From Zarea fungicola (taxonomy: Eukaryota; Ascomycota; Sordariomycetes; Hypocreales; Cordycipitaceae), in the NCBI GenBank assembly GCA_900169235.1, contig FWCC01000249.1, forward strand, positions 1-64,000: DNA of 64,000 nt. Direction: 5' to 3'. The translations under genes and the position numbers were made by a program. The notes beneath the pieces were generated by a model, which saw only the letters and a list, made by a program, of their open reading frames with translations, was not told the DNA's origin and made no database searches. Each line of letters opens with the position of its first letter. The first letter of the stretch is position 1. This document shows positions 11,601 to 22,545 of the stretch, piece by piece.

Positions 11601-14600
11601 ATGCTGAATGATTGGCCCCTGTGTGGGGTACAAGGGGTACAAGGAGGTACCAGCAGGCAAAGGGAGCAAGAGGGTTGTGCTGGTGAGGGTGGCCACTGAC
11701 AGGTACTACTAGTAGGTACAAAGTAGATGGTTGATGGGGGTGTCTCCAGAAGAAACGGCACTAGGATGTTGGCATTTAGTGGGTGTTGAGCGACCAAGCC
11801 CAATCCACTGGACCACTCTGTGCTTTTGTACTGCGCTGCTTTGGCTGCGTACCGGTACGGGGTGCTCACTGTCACCGTGACGAAAAAAAACAGGGGCTGG
11901 GTCCGCTGTGGCCAGGCCATGGGAAGAACTCACAGTGATAACAGTCCCGGAAAAAGAATACAAGTCTGACAAACAGTTGGTACTTGATTTTAGTGGGCTC
12001 ATCACCCTCTTGCGCTCAGCTGATTTGTCAGATCTGATAGCCCATTGTATACACTGATTCATATCAAGTAAAATTCTCCAGCATTAGGTAGTACGATGTG
12101 TACACTGCGTCGTCGGTTGACCATGTTGCTTCCAAATCAGCTAACAAATGGCCTTCTGTCAAGTCGTTTCTTTCTTCTTCTTCTTCTAGCACCTCGCGGA
12201 AACAAGCAAAGAGGCTCCACGCACCCACGGCAGCACACGCACACCCAATACGCATGCCGCGGTACGGCTCGCTGGTGGCAGTTCTGAGCGGGACATTGAC
12301 GGGATACTTTGGCTAAGAAACTTACTTTTGCTAACATAGCAGAAAAATACAGCATCAGTCACAACATTGCTCTGCCTTGTGTATCACGATGTGAGGCCCT
12401 TGTTGCTGCCTTCAAACACGAGACGAGACACAAATCTATCGAGACAAGACAAAATTGTCAGCCAGCAACCATGATTGCAAAGAAAAGCCCTTCGGAATGA
12501 ATGACCAATCCTCCTCGGCCAGCACGGCGAAGGCGACGGAAAAAGATGCTCTTTTCTGTCTTCCCCCCGTGGGCGGTGGTGGTGGTGTGGTGTGTGGTGA
12601 CTGGTATCGTCTTGTCTCGCGTTTTAGCCATTTTACCTCCGCCGCCCAAGCCGTGGAATCCGACTCTGTTACATCATGGCATTTCTTCCTTTTCCTTTTA
12701 GTATCTTCCTTTTTTTCTCTGCATTTTCAATCTCTTCATCTTCTAATCCAAGGCAGTATCAACAATCACAACACTTACACAAACCGTCTTGGTAGACAGA
12801 CACAAAAGAAAGAGAAAAAAAAACTCTTACAAGGACCCGGCTGTGGCGTCTCCGGACCGTAAACTATAACGAGCGAGGAACACGCGGAGTACCCACTCAA
12901 CCACTGCTGTGATAAAAGGTACCAGCGGAAGTACCAATATAAAGTGGTCTAGGGATGTACAAAGTCCTACTCCTAATCGAGGTACCGCGTGGCCTGTAGT
13001 GTGTCTGCCGGGGTCTGGCGACAGCGTCGTCCTAGTCTGTTTCGGCGACGGCCCCCAGTTTCGCTCAAAAGCTTCGGTAATGGCTGAGTCAATGAATGAC
13101 GAATGCGAATGATTGAGAAACAGGGAATGCAGGGAAGAGGCAATGATTGAGGGCTCCTCCCTGTCTGGCTTCCAATCACTTTGATTGATTGAATTGACTG
13201 CAAAAATGCATCCAACGTGATACTTGCTCTCACACGCTCTCACTCTCCATTCTAGTCTACTACTTTTAGTGGCCCGATTTCTCAAGTCGGCAGCAGACTG
13301 GGGTGGGCAGCTGAGGTATGTGGCACCACACAGCGCTTGCACTGTCCGCGTGGTTGGATGTGTCTCGTCTGGTGTGGTCCGAGGTGGCTTGTAGCGATCG
13401 TTGATGCACCGTCACGAGTGGCTGGCACCGGTTGGAAGCGTGGTAATAAAAGGTGTGCTGCCCTTGCTTGGTCTAGTCGCATGTAAGTGAGATGCAGCCC
13501 AAAGGCCCTATCTACAGGTCATGATACTACCACCACACACACTGGCAAAAAAGAAAGGGATGATCCCAGCTGTAATCTGTACAAACCATTGCTTTGTTTT
13601 GATTGACCCTCAAAGGCCTCCTGCAATACCCTCGTCATCGCCTAGACGACCATCTCTACTAAAACCCTCGTCCATCGAAACCCATCGACGTGCATACAGA
13701 GACCCCAGCAGAAGCGGGGGAGGGGAAACCCTTGAGACAAGCGGTGAAGCTGATTGCTGTTTTGGCAGTGCTGGAGACCCTCTTGAAAAACGATGCGAGA
13801 AAACGGTGAAGCTAGTCATCTACTAGGGAGCTGCAATGGTCGTTGCCTGGGTATCTCAACATAACTACTCCGTACATCAACTTGGTTTGGCACAGGGCAG
13901 TGCAAAATCAAATTAATCCTTGGCTGGCGCACTAGATGACGACGAAACGTAGTCGAGTCGTAGTCGTCGTCAGTCTACTAAGTTGTAGTTAGTTAGTGCA
14001 CCGAGCGGGTTTTTGTTGAGATGGCGAGATTGAAATCCGAACACGATCAACGGCCTCCAATGGCCTCCATGGCCGCCAATGAGCACTCGCCCCGTCCAGA
14101 TTGCCCATGTGCTAGTTAGGGCATCTCTGCCTGTAACTTTGCTTCATAACTAGCCAAGAACTAGCCCTGAGTCTCTTGTCGTGGAGCTGTCTGTTTTTGG
14201 AAATCAGCTCGACAGGCCGCCTCAGCTCTGGCCACTGTAATGCCCCCGAGTCCACTGCAAAAACACCGCAAACAACGAAACATTTGCCCCCTAACAGTCC
14301 CTCAGCCACTAAAGCCTGCGTCCACTCATCTGCTCCCTCCGCGACACTCCCAAGACACCTCCCTTTCCTCTCCTACTCATACACCTGCACCGGGCACCAA
14401 AACGTCGACACTCCATCTGCCCCAAATCCTACTCCGCATCTTGGCTTCCATTGACATTTCCCATTGGTTCTCGCTTCATCAGGTCCAGAATCGTCATTTA
14501 TTATCAATTCACCTCTGCCTTAGCCTTGTCCCACTGCAACCTCTCGACGCAGACTGCCTGTCTTTGACCTGACAACCACCCTCGAATCTCCATTCGCTCC

Positions 14601-16388
14601 CCCACACCAACGGTGACTAGGAACATGGCTTTTGAGTAAAGAAGAAGGAGAAAAAACATTCCCCTCTTTCTTCAGCTCGATACTCCAAAAGGTCAACCTT
14701 GGCGCGACCGGACCCTATCCGATAGCTTATACAATAACTAGCAAATCGTTTGTCTGTACTCCGTATAGGGCCACCAAGGACGGCCTCCGGCATATCAATA
14801 ATTAAGCAATGCAGATCCGGTTTATAGTACATCTTCGTGAAAATAACACGCCGGGTCACATCAACAGGTCGCTGTCCTACCAAGAAATACAAAAGGAAAA
14901 TCGCAACCAGCCCCCGATCAACGGTCCATTCCCTCGTTCTATTGGACCACGATCCAGACAATTCACACAGGTGACACCAAAATGTGTCGACGCACGTTGT
15001 TGTCACCTCAGTCACATCATCTCTCACTAATGCCCAATAACGCCTCCATACTACAGTAGTCTAACATCGGCCCGGCGTACCGTTGTCCGCTTTACCAATT
15101 AGCATCTGTTTTTATCTGGTCCCTGTTGGGTTTCTTGTCACACCACCTCCCACTCTCAGTTCTCGAGGACATACTGGTACATGGCATCTGTGGCCATGGA
15201 GCTGCATTTCCAGTGGAGATGCAATCCCACTACTGCGGCCCAGCTGGGCTGTGGTCCATGCTCCCAAGCTCCAAGCTTCTTTCTACCCCTCAATCTCGCT
15301 GCCACCATGACGAGAGCATTTGGCACCATTATTAGTCCAAATCTGTATCACCTCGCATATAAACCAGTCCTCCGTACACGACTTCCAAATAGCGTAGCAC
15401 ACGTACCCGACCTACTCTGCCAAGTACAACCATCACAGCAGCCATAGCCATGTGCGCGTGGACGGTCGGCCAGACTATAGACTGATGGGCAAACTGGCCT
15501 CATGTCATGTAACCGGTAAACGGGACCAATAATTATCAAGCTAGGTCTTGTGCTGTGTGTGGTTCCTGACAGAGTCGTATCGACGCCTCTTCTGCAAGCC
15601 TGTTCCTGCCAACTATTCTCTTTCTCCGGCCGATGGGCATCAGTTGGGCATCTCTTACACTTGTGAACAGAACGCGATAATAAACCAAGCCTTCTTTTTC
15701 AACCACATTATGTGTTAGTCTCCCGCCTCACTCTTGTCACTATTTTGTCTCGTCACCTTGATCCTTGTCACGACAAGTTCTATCTTTGTTCTCGGCCTTT
15801 GCCCCTCATCACATCACCAGCCCAAGTCTTCTGGTTGGTGATTGCTGCCGCTGTGGGACAGGATGGGGTTGCGTTGCCAACTAGTTCCATAAGTTATAGA
15901 TAGATGCTGGAAAAGCGGCTGCCGAGATACAACCACAGAAGCCACAGAACTGCACGCTCATTGGCAGTTCGGGGAGGACACCCCTTTGTAAACCAGCCAT
16001 TACATAAATTCAGGGCTCGCTCCCCTCCGCCCTGGCAGTAAAGGGAATATTCACGAGTTAGAGCCTCAGGAAGCCGTCATGCTCTCCCCCCCACGATGGT
16101 ACACATGAACACACTACTAAGCGCCAGAGGTCAAGCCACACCAAAAGCAAAGCCAGCCTGATGTGGTGCTGACAAGCTTCTCGGCCGTCTACTTCCCGTT
16201 CTATTCGTGCACATTCAAGAGAGCCTCAAGGCACATCTCAAAAGTGCGGCTTGTCACCATGACCGTCTTCTTTTCTTACTTGTTTAGTAACCTCCTTCGG
16301 CATAGATTCCCTTCTGCAAGTGCCGATGAGGCTGTTTGACACGTTGGGCACACGTTTCGGTGACCTTTGCCCATGCCACAAGCACAAG

Positions 16389-16415
16389 CACCACCACCAC
16401 CACCACCACCACCAC
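16389..16415. repeat. CAC trinucleotide microsatellite
   Basis: Nine perfect CAC units in non-coding DNA. It reads as poly-Gly or poly-His/Thr in chance frames, which explains the biased open frames around it. Confidence 0.85.
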
Positions 16416-19157
16416 AGATCAGCACGGACTGGCTGCAGCTACCGAAAAAGGCCAAATGTTGCCGAATGAAGCCTCGTGCAGATATATAATGCCTCACATG
16501 TAAGGCGCATTTAAAGCTCATAGACAGGTGAGCTAGTGCCACATTTCGCACGACCACTGTTTTTTGTGACAACCGAAGAGAGGTACACACGTAGCTGAGC
16601 CAAAGCATTGGGCAAACTCATGCACGCCACCATCCTACCGCACAGTTGCAATACTTGGGCGGCACGGAGGGATGAGCGATAATGCTCGGCGAATGGGGAA
16701 AAAGGTAGATGAAATAAAAAAGTGACTTGATGAAATACCCGAGAACGGGTCGCATTCCCGTCTCACATATTCTCACACTTAACGGGTTACACACCACACG
16801 TCACACCCGTTTCCAACATTCCACTGCAAGGGCATCGCTACGAAACTTTTGCCGTCATGTGGTACCGGGTAAGTGAGCCTGTCTTTGGTGAAGCTTGCCA
16901 GTTGCCTCATTCGCCACGTAAAAAAAAGAAGGGGGAGGCGTTGGCTTGGCTGGGCACTGCATGGGTGTCAGACACGGTAAAGCTCACAAGTCAAACTAAT
17001 AATGCCCGGTCTTGCCGTGGCGAAATCGGAGTTGCATGCGTTGGTAAACGAAGGCGAATAGAAAATCAGATAAAACAGAAACATAGTACAAGACATTCTG
17101 TAGTTGGTGGAATCCGTGAGACAAACCCTTTCCCCCGCCTCCAGCCACACCGAGATGACGAATGCTGGCCCTTTGACATCCCAGGGGAGCGATCTGTGAG
17201 ATTTAGGTAAACATGTTGTACTGGGTAAGCTTTTCGTTACTTTATTGGGATGGGATTTGGCGGGATTCCAAAGTCCGCTTATTATTTCATAATATAGCTC
17301 CGGCCAAAGTACCTCACGGAATGGCGAGAGAAGGGTACATGGATAGGCACAACGAGGCGCAGCAGGTTTATTACGCAGCGGCACAACCCGTCCCGCATAA
17401 TCATAACCAATCTGGAAGATTTTCGGTTTTTCCTTTTTAGCTTTGTCGGTGCGAAAGCCTGCCCTGGCCTTGTAACAGATTTCCCTTGCGAATCCCGCAG
17501 CTTACGAGTTTAACATCTAGTATACTGGTAGTGCGAGAAATAACTCGGTTTGCTCGGGGAAAAAAAGCCAAATAAGTCATGTAGTCTTCTTTTTTGCCAC
17601 TGATGAAGTGGCTTTTTTGGTGCTTGAGTCGGTGACAAAGTGGAAATTCTCTTTCGTGTCTTTCTTTGAATTTTCATTGGAGCCCCTCAACTGGAGACTC
17701 CCCTCTGCCTCTTTTTTTTTGCTATTTATTCATTTTTGTGGCGTTTATGGTCTGGCGCTTTCAGCCTTGGTGAATGAGATGATGCTTCAAGAGCTCCAGT
17801 TGGGCTTATTCTGAACTTTGCATGGGCCTAATAAGCTGGGGTGGCTGGCTGACTGGGCATGTTGTCCAAGAGCTGCAAGCTTGGATTTGGCTTCATCTTG
17901 AGATTCTTATTTGTCAGAAAGGAAAGAAAGAAAGTAATAAAAATAAAAATATAATAGATGAAGCAAAGACATTCTCCAATAGAGTACCAGGGCGATGCCA
18001 TGGCGCTGTCATGCGCATTCCCCGCATTCATACCTCTCAGCCTGAATATCGAGGGCACGATGCATAGAATTAGGCATCGCCCTGTGCAAAGCAGAAAATG
18101 GAGAGTTGAGATGACGTCCATGTTTTACAGTGAAATAAATGAAGCCATTTATTATTGGAGACGTATTTTAAATATTTATATAAATATATAAATATATATT
18201 CAAGTATTTTATAGATATTCCCCACGTTTGTAGCCACCTGTCACTCCAGCGCTGCCTCCAGATCTGACATGCAGGAGTAGGACACATATCAAGCCATGCA
18301 ACTTCATTCTCCTCCGGAATTCATTTACTTGTAACGTGCATGCTTCTGATATCTTCTGGAGCTCTTGTACGCTGTGAGGAAATGGTACACGTGCCATTTG
18401 GTTCGGTGACATCTCGGGTGCAGGGTATCAACTACAAACTGGCTGACCAATGTTGGGCATAAACGACACCTCCACTCACAAGTTTTCTTTTAAATAACTG
18501 ATAAATAATAAAATATATTAATATGTAGAATCAATTTGGGTGACCCAAACACCCATAGGTGCCATTGTTACTACCACTTCGATGATCGCGATCTCATGGG
18601 GTTTATCAACACCAACGTCATCGCGATTTGAAAGGATATGATATGCTTTGTTCATATGACCAGGCCTTGCACTGTTGAGCATTTTGTACTACTTAAAAGT
18701 TGTAATGTATTGCATTCGTAGCTACACACTACCCACTCATACAGGAAACATGTATTGGCCATGTTACCACCCAGTCTAGCTGCTGGACCTTGGGCAGTCC
18801 CGCCTCGTGGCTTTGGCAGCTTCCTGTACTTCGCCGCTCCTCTTCTTGAATTTCAGTTTCACAGCATGAAAGTGTGACAAGTGATTGCTTTAAACCTCTC
18901 ATGGCCCTGTTGAGCAGCGTCACCACCCAAAACAGTGTAGCATTGGCATCCTGCCCAACTACAGGCAGGACAGTGTGCACTGTCATGAAGCAGACGTGAG
19001 AAAACCGCTCAACGCCCCTTTGTTTCTTGGCATTTGTGTGATTCATACCGACATGACAGAATCATACCGAATCCTTGAAATTTCCTCTTCTATCCGACTT
19101 TCCTCTTGCAGAAACTCTGCAGAGCAGCTCGGCGAGCTGAGTCTGGTTTAGCGCAAC

Positions 19158-20449
19158 TTGGCCATCAAATCTATATCTACAAATCAACCGTTCTCCTCTG
19201 CAGCATGCATGTCGCAAAATAAAACTAGAAGAGCCTATAAACAGAAAAGGAGACAAAAAGACGCAGACCTATCTTCAGCCATGGAAAGTTCAGAACAAAA
19301 AGCCGCAGACCAGTCTTTAGCCATGGGTAGTTACGAGCAAAACGACGCTGACCGATTTTTTGACATGGACAGTTCGGATTGGGAGAATATCAATCGCAAA
19401 AACTGGGATGAGCGTGCTCCTCTTGTAAGTATTAACCTAAAAGGTTTACATGCTGGGTTTTACATGCTCACTGACGCAAACCTGTCTGTCTATTTTGGAT
19501 AGCACGCTTCATCACCGGACTACAAGGTGCAAGAATTCGTCGTCAACAAAACCTACCTCTCCGAGGTGGTCCGCTTCGACGTCCCTCTCCTCGGCGACCT
19601 GACGGGCCTGCACGTTGTCCATCTCCAGTGCCACATTGGCACCGACACGCTGAGCCTCGCCCGTCTCGGCGCCGCCTCCGTCACCGGTCTCGACTTTTCC
19701 CCAGCGTCCCTCCACGAAGCCCGCAAGCTCGCCCTGGCCACGCCCGGTTCGGGCGGCGAGAAGCTATCTTTTGTCGAAGCTTCCGTCTACGACGCCCTCT
19801 CCGCCCTGTCGCCTTCCATCCCTGCTTTTTCTTCTTCTTCTTCTTCTTCTTCTTCTTCTTCTTCTGCTTCTGCTGCTGCCGGGCCGGGCAAGTATGATAT
19901 CGTCTTCACCGGCATCGGCGCCCTCTGCTGGATCCCCGACATCAAAGCCTGGGCCAAAGTCGTCGCGGGCCTGCTGCGACCGGGCGGCGGGCGCCTGTTC
20001 ATCCGCGAGGGCCACCCCGTGCTCTGGTCGCTCGACGAGCACGCCGAGGACCCCATCATCAAGTTTCCGTACTTTGAGAGGGGCGGGCAGGCGCACATGT
20101 TTGACGAGGCGGCGACGTACGTGCAGCACGACGAGCACGAATTTGTGCACACCCGCACCGCCGAGTTCAACCACGGCCTGGGGGAGATTGTGCAGGCGCT
20201 GCTCGAGAGCGGCCTGCGGGTGACGGGGCTGCGGGAGCATCAGAGCGTGTCGTGGAATGCGATTCCGGCGCAGATGGAGGAGATTGAAGGCGGTACGTTT
20301 TTACTCTCTCTTCCTTGCTATTTTTCACTTGATATTACGAATTTTGGTATACAACAATAATACTAATGGAGATACTAGGCGAGTTTGCGCTCAAGAGCAA
20401 ACGCTGGAGGGTGCCGCTTTCATACACTCTACAAGCTGTAAAGGACTAG
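19158..20449 (+). CDS. Class I SAM-dependent methyltransferase
   Basis: Spliced model, 375 aa: exons 19158-19424, 19503-20292 and 20379-20449. The Rossmann-type SAM site is clear: HVVHLQCHIGTDTLSLARLG (motif I region), then VTGLDFSPASLHEARKLA with the acidic residue that normally binds the SAM ribose. The strand KYDIVFTGIGALCWIPD and the LRPGGGRLFIREG loop follow. The close (FALKSKRWRVPLSYTLQAVKD) fits small-molecule methyltransferases. The substrate cannot be predicted. A poly-Ser tract of 12 residues, coded by a TCT repeat, interrupts the fold before KYDIVF. The N-terminal exon carries about three degenerate 14-residue repeats, each opening with an in-frame Met (19281, 19323, 19365), so the true start is uncertain; homologous proteins usually begin shortly before the WENINRKNWDERAP segment. 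Confidence 0.85.
19827..19866 (+). repeat. TCT microsatellite inside the methyltransferase
   Basis: A run of about 13 TCT units codes poly-Ser in the methyltransferase frame. It sits between the first half of the SAM fold and the KYDIVF strand, where a loop can absorb length variation. Confidence 0.85.
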
Positions 20450-21305
20450 ATTTTAATACATTTATCCCACAATACAGAAAATTTCAGGGTACACTTTGTC
20501 GCGAACCTGTTGATCATCTTCATCGGCGAACTAAAAGTAAAAACATCCTTACACACCATGGTGTGTGTCGTTTAAACATTCCGTCGTTTATACATTCCGA
20601 TGCCACCCATAGTCGCAGCGCCAAGAGTGGCTGCAGAATAGATGAATAAGCGGTCAAGTGCAAACACCACAAAAACAATACAATGGTAACAATCAAATGA
20701 CGTCTACAACACCCTCATCTACGTAATTCACTCTCCCCTTCAAAAAGCTCAGCCCTTGGATCGACCGATGGGCCCGGTCGGCTGTCCCCACGATCCACAT
20801 GCACCCCAACTACGTCATACACGGAGAAGGAGGCTGGCTTGGCTTATGTAGATTAAAACACAACACATACATCACATGGTCACTTTTTAGAAATTCACGA
20901 GGCTGGTAAGTTGATTCTCTCCGGTTCCAAGATCGATAGGGATAAAGGGGGGGGGCGTTGGACATGTGCCGAGCATGGCTAGCTGTAGAGCTGCCCTGTT
21001 GATGAGTATTACCAGCTGGTTATATCCGTTTGACAGCACGTGCTCTCTATTTAACCGTTGGATAACGGTAATTTCCATGTGAAACAAGAGTTTTGCAGGT
21101 TTCTAAACGGCTGCTTGGCGGTGAGCAGCTTCCGAGAAGGTACGACGTGAACTCTGCTCAATAAACTCTGGGAGCAAAGGCCAGAAAAATGTGACTTTGC
21201 AGCCCGTGCTCTGTTCTGAAGTAATTAAAGAGAAATTTGATATTTTGCAATGTCAGTATGGCTATATTTCCTCGCGCGTTAAAACTCTGTCCGTAAGTCC
21301 AAGTG
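20450..21305. other. Intergenic between convergent methyltransferase and phosphoesterase
   Basis: Two 3' flanks face each other here. No open frame of note. A G8 run is near 20947. Nothing else is seen. Confidence 0.5.
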
Positions 21306-22545
21306 TCACTCCTCTTCCTCTGCAACCGGGAGCTCCAGGTCGACGACGATGGGCTTGTAAAACTGCTTCCCCCCGATATGTGGAAAATTACTCTTCATGA
21401 TAGCTGCGTTGACCACACAAGTCTCCTTTCTCCCATGCCATCCTGGCGCCCTTACGTCTCCGTCTTTGCTTGCCGACATTGCACATCCGTCACATACTTG
21501 ACCAGCGGAGCACCCAGCCGTAGTACTACTACTACTGTCTTGTTGCGGATCATGCCATAGCCCGTCATTCGCCAAAGGCAGACCGCCTTTCTTCCCAGTC
21601 AGGTCAACCAAACTTATCCTGTTGCCGCTTCCCGCACCGGGATCTTGCCACGGCGGCGGCGGCCCCGCATCGTCCATCCGTTCCCCGTACGGCCGGTCAA
21701 GGTCCCAAGAGACGCGCGACACGCCGCGGCCGTCATGTATGTGGCCACACACTGCCAGCCGCGGGCGCACGCGCCACAGAGCACGTCGGAGAGCTTCGCA
21801 GCCTGTCGGGCGAGTGATGCCGGCGCGGTCGTCGCAGTGTCCTCGCGGCGGGGTATGAGTCACAACGACGTCTACGCGCGGCGGTATGGTATCCCACGTC
21901 GAGGTGAGGGACGGTGTCGGGATCGCTTCTTTTTCTGGTACCATGGACTCCTTGGAGATCATTTCTTCGTCATATGCAGGGTAGTAGAATGCCCAGTTGC
22001 CAAACGCAGGTGCCCGAGGCGACCCAAAGACGGTAAAGGTGGTGCGTGGACCGGTTGGTGACGAGAGCCTGATGGTGGCCGTCTCATGTTGCAGGTATGT
22101 GAGTGACGGGGAGTTTCTCAAAAGAGCGAGGCACTCCTCATGCGACTGGAGTTGCTTGTTGTGAAACTCATGGCCGTGTTTAGCATAAAAGTCGGCGTCG
22201 AGAGTGATATCATGATTGCCTGTCAGTATCATCAGCCAAGACCTTGGACAGCTACATTCCAGCTTCAAGTAAAGACCATTACCGGCTATTATGATTTTAG
22301 ATTCGTATTTTAGCCCTTCTAACCATTTGACTGCTTTGGATAGCTATGCCAGTCAGCCTTATTGCACCATCACTAGGAATTCAAGGTCAACGGACTTCGG
22401 AATAGCTGCCCTGGTTCGTGATATCACCTGCATGAATGAGAACATCGCCAGGAGGAAGTTTCACGGTGCAATTATGGGTATCTGATATGCAGACTATTCG
22501 GGTTCGACGGGTGCGATGATTCTTGGGCTTGTCAGATGCCGACAT
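21306..22545 (-). CDS. Calcineurin-like metallophosphoesterase
   Basis: Spliced model, 374 aa: exons 22396-22545, 22283-22343 and 21306-22219. The five metallophosphoesterase blocks are present in order: ISDTHN (Asp22, His24), HAGD (Asp41), GNHD (71-74), VVTHTPP and CGHIHDG. These residues bind two metal ions in the family. The first intron uses donor GTCCGT; this choice joins GSYSE to LSKAVKWLEG in frame, whereas the nearby GTTGAC donor would break the frame. The N-terminus resembles the MPPED1/MPPED2-type fungal Ser/Thr phosphatase-like family, and the substrate is unknown. Residues 210-320 carry a long, less conserved insertion. An open frame continues upstream to 22647, but 22545 places the first metal motif at the usual distance from the start. 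The protein is cytosolic by absence of a signal peptide. Confidence 0.88.

Larger units (their letters stand above)
10758..19157. other. 8.4 kb gene-poor stretch
   Basis: No open frame here has a recognisable domain, a plausible splice chain or coding-like composition; the longest (176 codons, minus strand, about 11390-11920) is Pro/Thr-rich text without motifs. Contents seen: four GGCGGG boxes at 11564-11600, TACTCCGTA at 13866 and 14757, a (CAC)9 run at 16389-16415, and AT-rich patches near 18120-18220 and 18490-18530. It could hold long promoters, non-coding RNA genes or decayed repeats. I cannot exclude a short, heavily spliced gene. Confidence 0.45.

Noticed and set aside
16740..16775. 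Possible tRNA T-arm (ACGGG..CCCGT hairpin)
   Set aside because: The 7-nt loop TCGCATT does not fit the TTCRANY rule and no other tRNA arm is nearby.
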